A DNA stretch of 64,000 bases from Gammaproteobacteria bacterium (GTDB lineage: Bacteria > Pseudomonadota > Gammaproteobacteria > HTCC5015). The DNA is taken from the NCBI GenBank assembly GCA_013817245.1, contig JACDDA010000004.1, positions 124,001-188,000 on the forward strand, read 5' to 3'. Positions 58,976-64,000 of this stretch are shown one piece after another (the stretch's first letter is position 1; every line of letters begins with the position of its first letter). The notes below the pieces were generated by a model, which was not told the DNA's origin, searched no databases, and saw nothing but the letters and a program-made list of their open reading frames with translations. The translations under genes were made by a program, and so were the position numbers.

Positions 58976-61900
58976 ATGTCTTCTGGCGCCACTCATTTAT
59001 TGTCCACACGACGTTTTCTGCCGCTATTTTTAACCCAAGCACTGGGCGCCTTTAACGATAATATTTTCAAACAAGCTTTAGTATTAATGCTGAGTTATGG
59101 CTTAGCCGAACGCATGGGTTTAAATCCACAAGTGATGGTCACCGCTGCGGCGGGGTTATTTATTTTGCCGTTCTTTTTATTTTCCGCCACCGCCGGACAA
59201 CTGGCAGAACGTTTTGAAAAATCACAATTAATCCGTTACGTAAAACTTGCCGAGATTGGGTTATGCGTCATTGCCACTATCGGACTTTTTACAGATAACC
59301 TGTATGTGCTACTCGCCACTTTATTTTTTCTCGGTGCGCAATCGACTTTTTTTGGGCCTTTAAAATACAGCATTTTGCCAGACCATTTGCAGACCGATGA
59401 ATTAGTCGCCGGCAATGGTTTAATTGAAATGGGTACATTCTTATCTATTCTTTTAGGCATTATCATTGGCGGTGTTTTTATTACGCTGCCGTATGGTGAT
59501 TGGATTATTTCCGGCATCTTACTCACGGCTTCTATTTCAGGTTATTGGATTAGCTGCAAAATTCCACGCGCCACCATCGCGGCACCTGGTTTAAAAATTA
59601 GTCCGAATTTTATTGCGGCAACGTTTCAAATGCTCGCTTACACACGCAAGCATCGCACCGTATTTCTTTCTGTAATGGGCATTTCTTGGTTTTGGTTTTT
59701 AGGTATAACGTATCTTTCGCAATTCCCTAGCTTCAGTAATCATACGCTACACGCGAATGCCGATATTGCTACTTTATTTAATGTCGCTTTTTCAGTAGGC
59801 GTAGGACTTGGATCATTATTATGTCATCGCTTATTACAAGGTGATATTTCTGCTCGTTATGTACCTTTAAGTGCATTAGGCATGACCGTGTTTGGCGTAG
59901 ATTTATACTTTGCGGCAAACAACATCGTGATCCCAACTGATACCGCCTTGCTTACACTCAGTCAATTTTTACAACTATCAGCGGCATGGCGCATTTTATT
60001 TGACCTGACTGCACTCTCTATTTGCGGAGGCCTTTATATCGTACCTTTATACGCCATCGTGCAGCATTATAGTGAAGCCAGCCATCGTTCACGCACTATC
60101 GCGGGCTTAAACATTATGAACGCTTTGTTCATGGTGGGTTCAGCACTATTTACGCTGATATTATTAAAAATGAATTACAGCGTAAATCATGTTTTCTTGA
60201 TTATCGCTTTACTAAATACCATAGTTGCTATTTATATTTGTAAATTATTACCTGCTGATGCGCTTGCATCGCTGGCGCGTTTTATTTTACGTTTATTATT
60301 TCGAGTTGAAGTACGGGGTATCGAACATTATCGCCGCGTAAAAGATAAAGCCGTTATCGTGTTAAATCATGCCTCTTTTTTAGATGGCTTGCTCATTGCC
60401 GTATTTTTACCAGAAATGCCCACGCTAGTCATGAACACACACATCGCTAAACGCTGGTGGGCAAAACCGGCATTATATGTTGCGCGTATTTTAACCGTCG
60501 ATTCAACCAGTCCGATGGCGGTTAAAACCATGGTGCGATACGTGCAAGCAGGACATAAACTCGTCATTTTCCCGGAAGGCCGCATCACCGTCACGGGCGC
60601 ATTAATGAAAGTGTACGAAGGCCCTGGCACAGTTGCCTATTTTGCGGACGCGCCTTTATTACCCATTCGAATTGACGGCGCGCAATACACTATTTTTTCA
60701 CGTGCGCGCAAAGTCCTGCCTACACATTGGTTTCCAAAAATTACTTTAACTATTCAAGAACCTCATTACTTTCATGTCCCTAGCGATATGCGTGGTCGCG
60801 TGCGTAGACAATTTATTGGCCGAAAACTTTATGACTTAATGGCTGATATGATTTTCAAAACAAGTCCAATTGATCAACCCTTATTTAAAAGCCTGATTCA
60901 AACCAGTAAAATTTTTAGCGCTAATACTTTAGTGCTAGAAGATGCCGCACGCGTGCCGCGCAGTTATCGGCAAGTATTTAAAAGCAGCTTTGCGTTAGGC
61001 GCGTATTTAAAAACACGCACTAGTGCTCAAGAAAATGTCGGGGTTTTATTACCCAACGCAGCTGCCACCGCCATTAGTTTTTTTGCGTTGCAAGCGATTG
61101 GCCGCACTCCCGCGATGCTTAATTTTTCTACTGGCTTGCAAAACATGCAAGCCGCTTGCGCGATGAGTAATATAAAAACTATTATCACGTCACGCCGATT
61201 TATTGAAATGGGAAAATTACAAGACACTCTCAACTCACTTGCAGAGCGACTACAAGTAATCTATTTAGAAGACATGCCCCACGCATTATCGCTACAACAC
61301 AAACTAATTGGTTTATGCGGTGCGTATGCGCCCGATTTTATTTATCATTTACTGAATGATAAAATTAGCGCGGATGATGCCGCCGTTATTTTATTTACCT
61401 CCGGCTCAGAAGGTGTACCTAAAGCGGTAGTTTTGTCGCACAGAAATATTCAAGCGAATCGGTATCAGCTACTCGCACGTATTGATTTTAACCCTTCAGA
61501 TCTTGTCTTTAATGCTTTGCCCTTATTCCATTCTTTTGGATTAACGGGCGGATTTTTATTGCCGGTTTTGAGCGGAATTCGTACTTTCTTTTATCCCTCG
61601 CCCCTGCACTATCGAATAGTGCCGGAGCTTGTGTATGAAACTAATGCGACCATTATGTTTGGCACTGATACTTTTTTAAGTGGTTACGCAAAACGTGCGC
61701 ATCCTTATGATTTTTATAGTTTACGTTATGTTTTTGCAGGTGCAGAACGTTTAAAACCCGAAACATCACAACACTACACCGAAAAATTTGGCTTACGCAT
61801 ACTCGAAGGTTATGGTGCAACGGAAACAGCACCTGTGTTATGTGCAAATACCGCTATGCAATGCAAATTAGGCACAGTGGGTCGTTTTTTACCGGGCATC

Positions 61901-62410
61901 AATCACCGTTTAGAATCCGTGCCTGGCATTCACGAAGGCGGACGGTTATTTGTGCAGGGCCCTAATATTATGAAAGGTTATTTAAAACACGATCAACCCG
62001 GTGTATTACAAATACCCGAAAGTGGTTGGTATGATACCGGCGATATTGTAACGATAGATGATGAAGGTTATGTGCGCATTGTTGGACGCGCCAAACGTTT
62101 TGCGAAAATTGCCGGCGAAATGGTTTCGCTGAGTGCGGTAGAACAATTAATCAGTGGCGCTTGGCCTGACAAGCTACATGCCGTCATTGCTATTCCGGAT
62201 CAACGTAAAGGTGAACAGCTGGTATTAATCACGAATGCCATTAATCTTGAGCGTCGTGATATAGCAGAAATTTTACGACAACAAGGTGCCGCGGAATTAA
62301 TGCTGCCTCGTCATATCGTACATGTTAAACAATTGCCTATGTTGGGCACCGGTAAAATAGATTATATGAGCTTGCAAAAAGAAGTGAGCACCACCTTAAA
62401 ACCGGATTAA
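58976..62410 (+). CDS. aas: Three-domain fusion: LplT-like transporter, PlsC acyltransferase, acyl-ACP synthetase (Aas)
   Basis: A 1144-residue inner-membrane protein joining what E. coli makes as LplT and Aas. Residues about 1-415 are an MFS lysophospholipid flippase-type domain (FLTQALGAFNDNIFKQAL, GPLKYSILPDHL). Residues about 430-640 are a PlsC acyltransferase with NHASFLDG (His465, Asp470) and FPEGRIT (Glu534). Residues about 650-1144 are an AMP-binding acyl-activating domain with LFTSGSEGVPKAVVLSHRN, GYGATETAPVL and YDTGDIV. Together these would bring in lysophospholipid, activate a fatty acid and re-acylate it. The start is the ATG at 58976 with AAAGG upstream; a longer in-frame start at 58934 is unlikely. 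Confidence 0.93.
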   Translation: MSSGATHLLSTRRFLPLFLTQALGAFNDNIFKQALVLMLSYGLAERMGLNPQVMVTAAAGLFILPFFLFSATAGQLAERFEKSQLIRYVKLAEIGLCVIATIGLFTDNLYVLLATLFFLGAQSTFFGPLKYSILPDHLQTDELVAGNGLIEMGTFLSILLGIIIGGVFITLPYGDWIISGILLTASISGYWISCKIPRATIAAPGLKISPNFIAATFQMLAYTRKHRTVFLSVMGISWFWFLGITYLSQFPSFSNHTLHANADIATLFNVAFSVGVGLGSLLCHRLLQGDISARYVPLSALGMTVFGVDLYFAANNIVIPTDTALLTLSQFLQLSAAWRILFDLTALSICGGLYIVPLYAIVQHYSEASHRSRTIAGLNIMNALFMVGSALFTLILLKMNYSVNHVFLIIALLNTIVAIYICKLLPADALASLARFILRLLFRVEVRGIEHYRRVKDKAVIVLNHASFLDGLLIAVFLPEMPTLVMNTHIAKRWWAKPALYVARILTVDSTSPMAVKTMVRYVQAGHKLVIFPEGRITVTGALMKVYEGPGTVAYFADAPLLPIRIDGAQYTIFSRARKVLPTHWFPKITLTIQEPHYFHVPSDMRGRVRRQFIGRKLYDLMADMIFKTSPIDQPLFKSLIQTSKIFSANTLVLEDAARVPRSYRQVFKSSFALGAYLKTRTSAQENVGVLLPNAAATAISFFALQAIGRTPAMLNFSTGLQNMQAACAMSNIKTIITSRRFIEMGKLQDTLNSLAERLQVIYLEDMPHALSLQHKLIGLCGAYAPDFIYHLLNDKISADDAAVILFTSGSEGVPKAVVLSHRNIQANRYQLLARIDFNPSDLVFNALPLFHSFGLTGGFLLPVLSGIRTFFYPSPLHYRIVPELVYETNATIMFGTDTFLSGYAKRAHPYDFYSLRYVFAGAERLKPETSQHYTEKFGLRILEGYGATETAPVLCANTAMQCKLGTVGRFLPGINHRLESVPGIHEGGRLFVQGPNIMKGYLKHDQPGVLQIPESGWYDTGDIVTIDDEGYVRIVGRAKRFAKIAGEMVSLSAVEQLISGAWPDKLHAVIAIPDQRKGEQLVLITNAINLERRDIAEILRQQGAAELMLPRHIVHVKQLPMLGTGKIDYMSLQKEVSTTLKPD

Positions 62411-62422
62411 CAAGGCCTCCAT

Positions 62423-63403
62423 TTATTCTGCGCTAGCACTCGCGGTTTTTTGACGAACAAATGCCACTTTGTCAAATTGCGGCAAACTCGCTTTCAGAAA
62501 TTCGTCTATCGAAACGGAGCTTGTGGCATAGTACGCAGGCGGTTTTAACACGCGTACATAATCGGGTTCTTCTGAAAAATCCGGTTGATAAACATAAAAT
62601 GCAAAAGCTAAGAAACTAATAATGCTCGCCGACAATGCCATTGACATAACAGTACGTCGACGTGCGGGAAAATTACTGGCCAAATACAAACCGCCCCATA
62701 ACAACACAAACAAACCGATAATATAACCGCCAATCGCTAATACACGTTGCAATAATAAATTCGCTGAATTAAATGCGATAACTTCTACCATTTCATCAAA
62801 AAAAGTTAACAAAATCATAAAGACTAAGGCAATACTAACATGCGCTAAAAAGCGGCCATCATGGCGCAATACGCGCCCTACAAATGACCACAGCAGTCCC
62901 CATAAAGTTGCAATAAAAATAGGTAAAACCGCCGTGATTAATAATTTCTGGATATTCATGGGTTCGTACCACGTACGATATTCACCCCAAATAAAAATGC
63001 TAAACGCAAACATCATTAATAACATCACATAGGGCAAACGATTGAGACGTCGAATGTACGGCTCCCAAGAATCTAGCGGCAACGTCTCAGCCACAGGATG
63101 GCTTGTTAATAACATACGCAAGCGTACACGACCTAAAATAAATTCATCGCCTGATTGACAAACTTCTTCTTGAATCACGTCATGCTTTTGCCGTGAATAA
63201 GTACCATTCAAACTGCTGATATCACGTAAGCGCCAACCCTGTTCTGGATCGTGACTTAAAATAGCATGATGGGGTGAAACATGCGGATCAGACAAAATGA
63301 TGTCGTTATCATAGGCACGCCCTATACGAATAACGCTTTGATTAAAACGATAGACTTCTAAAGCACGTTGCGAACGATTCACAACTTCAACAATTATTTC
63401 CAT
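62423..63403 (-). CDS. Membrane-anchored FHA-domain protein
   Basis: A 326-residue protein. An N-terminal FHA domain (residues about 5-95) has the phosphothreonine-binding motifs VIRIGRAYDNDIILSD, VSPHHAIL and SLNGTYSRQ. About five transmembrane helices follow between residues 124 and 275, then a short tail. FHA domains read phosphothreonine marks made by Ser/Thr kinases. Fusion to a multi-helix membrane part is unusual. It overlaps the gene upstream by 10 bp. The architecture is not one I recognise; no kinase or phosphatase is in the window, but the operon continues beyond it. Confidence 0.8.
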   Translation of the reverse strand: MEIIVEVVNRSQRALEVYRFNQSVIRIGRAYDNDIILSDPHVSPHHAILSHDPEQGWRLRDISSLNGTYSRQKHDVIQEEVCQSGDEFILGRVRLRMLLTSHPVAETLPLDSWEPYIRRLNRLPYVMLLMMFAFSIFIWGEYRTWYEPMNIQKLLITAVLPIFIATLWGLLWSFVGRVLRHDGRFLAHVSIALVFMILLTFFDEMVEVIAFNSANLLLQRVLAIGGYIIGLFVLLWGGLYLASNFPARRRTVMSMALSASIISFLAFAFYVYQPDFSEEPDYVRVLKPPAYYATSSVSIDEFLKASLPQFDKVAFVRQKTASASAE

Positions 63404-64000
63404 TGAATATTCTCCATGAATTTTTTACTGAACTTCATGGCCAAATTTTTATCGACACCCGCTAATGTGAAGTGCGCCACCAATCCTTGTTTTTTATGAT
63501 TAACGGTCGCGCCAATAAATAACACATCATACAAATCATCAAAATCAGCATAGGCGCGAGTGCATAAAGAGACTCGCATTATCATTGGTTTTATTGGAGA
63601 AACAACCGCAGCCGTTTTTTTGCTGGTTTTTTTATGGGCTTTAGCTGCTTTTTCTTCTGCAATTTTTTGTGCGTCTTGTTGAGCTTCAATAGCGACATTA
63701 TTGTCAACAAAAGCTTCATGACAAGAAAAATTGCTGACCTTGCCCTCTTTTACCTTATTTACAGAATTAACACTGCCAATCATACCTTCATAACGCGCAT
63801 AAAATTGTGAAGAACTTAATTGATCAGTTTCTACTGAGGTAAATTCATATTCCAACCCACCAGTCGTAAAATCACGTCCTAAATAAATATATTCGTTGTG
63901 CGTGCACAGACTACGAACAGTACTAACCAACTCTTTATTATTATCAGCACCTGCTTGCGTGGATTCACCCCAGCAACGCGCAAACTTAGCCATTTCACCA
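63394..64000 (-). CDS. Unrecognised protein, probable 5' end beyond window
   Basis: The frame holds at least 201 codons and is open to the window edge. An ATG at 63993 gives MAKFARCWGES, but the codons before it (Gly-Glu) are also open, so the true start probably lies outside. A low-complexity Lys/Ala/Glu segment (IAEEKAAKAHKKTSKKTAAV) sits in the middle and looks like an exposed linker. Cysteines at CWGES, LCTHNE, SCHEAF and LCTRAY could form disulfides if the protein is exported. It overlaps the FHA gene by 10 bp, so the two are co-translated. I do not recognise a family. Confidence 0.6.
   Translation of the reverse strand, partial: GEMAKFARCWGESTQAGADNNKELVSTVRSLCTHNEYIYLGRDFTTGGLEYEFTSVETDQLSSSQFYARYEGMIGSVNSVNKVKEGKVSNFSCHEAFVDNNVAIEAQQDAQKIAEEKAAKAHKKTSKKTAAVVSPIKPMIMRVSLCTRAYADFDDLYDVLFIGATVNHKKQGLVAHFTLAGVDKNLAMKFSKKFMENIQWK

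Noticed and set aside
58788-59033. 81-codon plus-strand reading frame starting inside tRNA-Leu
   Set aside because: It begins within the tRNA and overlaps the Aas fusion gene in another frame; a by-product of the tRNA sequence.

Overview
The window is a piece of a gammaproteobacterial chromosome of moderate to low GC content. The evidence is gene order as well as individual genes. thrS-infC-rpmI-rplT-pheS-pheT-ihfA is followed by a MerR gene and tRNA-Pro. recJ-prfB-lysS, hrcA/grpE/dnaK/dnaJ/dapB, a fabD-fabG-acpP-fabF-pabB-pabC-mltG-tmk-holB-pilZ run, rnr-rlmB and rpsF-rpsR-rplI-dnaB-alr are also present. The exact order within the class cannot be fixed by reading alone. I see no insertion sequence, prophage, CRISPR array or rRNA.

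Layout. 1-1.8 kb is a zinc-homeostasis patch: a COG0523 GTPase cut by the window edge, a MerC-type membrane protein, a divergent DUF3299 secreted protein and a Zur/Fur-family repressor, with Fur-type palindromes in the intergenic regions. 2-6 kb carries PEP synthase and a phosphofructokinase with the residues of the pyrophosphate-dependent type. 6-9.4 kb has a TonB-dependent receptor and a YiiX-like papain-fold protein. 9.4-42 kb is almost entirely minus-strand housekeeping: fatty-acid, folate and cell-wall synthesis, the DnaK chaperone system with two readable sigma32 promoters, translation factors and aminoacyl-tRNA synthetases, RecJ, an orphan hybrid histidine kinase, an orphan di-haem c-type cytochrome and UvrB. 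42-51 kb has an aspartate aminotransferase, tRNA-Asn, galU, an AddB-like nuclease, a PQQ-type beta-propeller protein, alr, dnaB and ribosomal proteins. 51-58.6 kb is the rpsF...rlmB-rnr region. It is interrupted by a 3.2-kb block (porin, FMN-binding protein, small multi-histidine membrane protein, 2-Cys peroxiredoxin) whose first gene has a sigma70 promoter overlapped by a Fur-like box. 58.6-64 kb has tRNA-Leu, a three-domain LplT-acyltransferase-acyl-ACP-synthetase fusion, and a membrane FHA protein overlapping an unrecognised gene at the window edge.

Two translation-level controls can be read directly. infC has no AUG, GUG or UUG in the right place and appears to start at AUC behind a strong Shine-Dalgarno. 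prfB carries the canonical +1 programmed frameshift site. Other regulatory structures are a structured rpsF leader, a terminator between rplT and pheS without a visible pheM, a terminator overlapping the stop codon of the MerR gene, and hairpins between acpP and fabF and between dnaK and dnaJ.

The best candidate for a poorly described system is the porin / FMN-binding / multi-histidine membrane-protein block at 52.4-54.7 kb. It looks like a small iron-responsive, flavin-based extracytoplasmic electron-transfer module inserted in a conserved ribosomal neighbourhood. The FHA-5TM pair at the right edge and the zinc patch at the left edge come next. Most of the rest is ordinary core genome.
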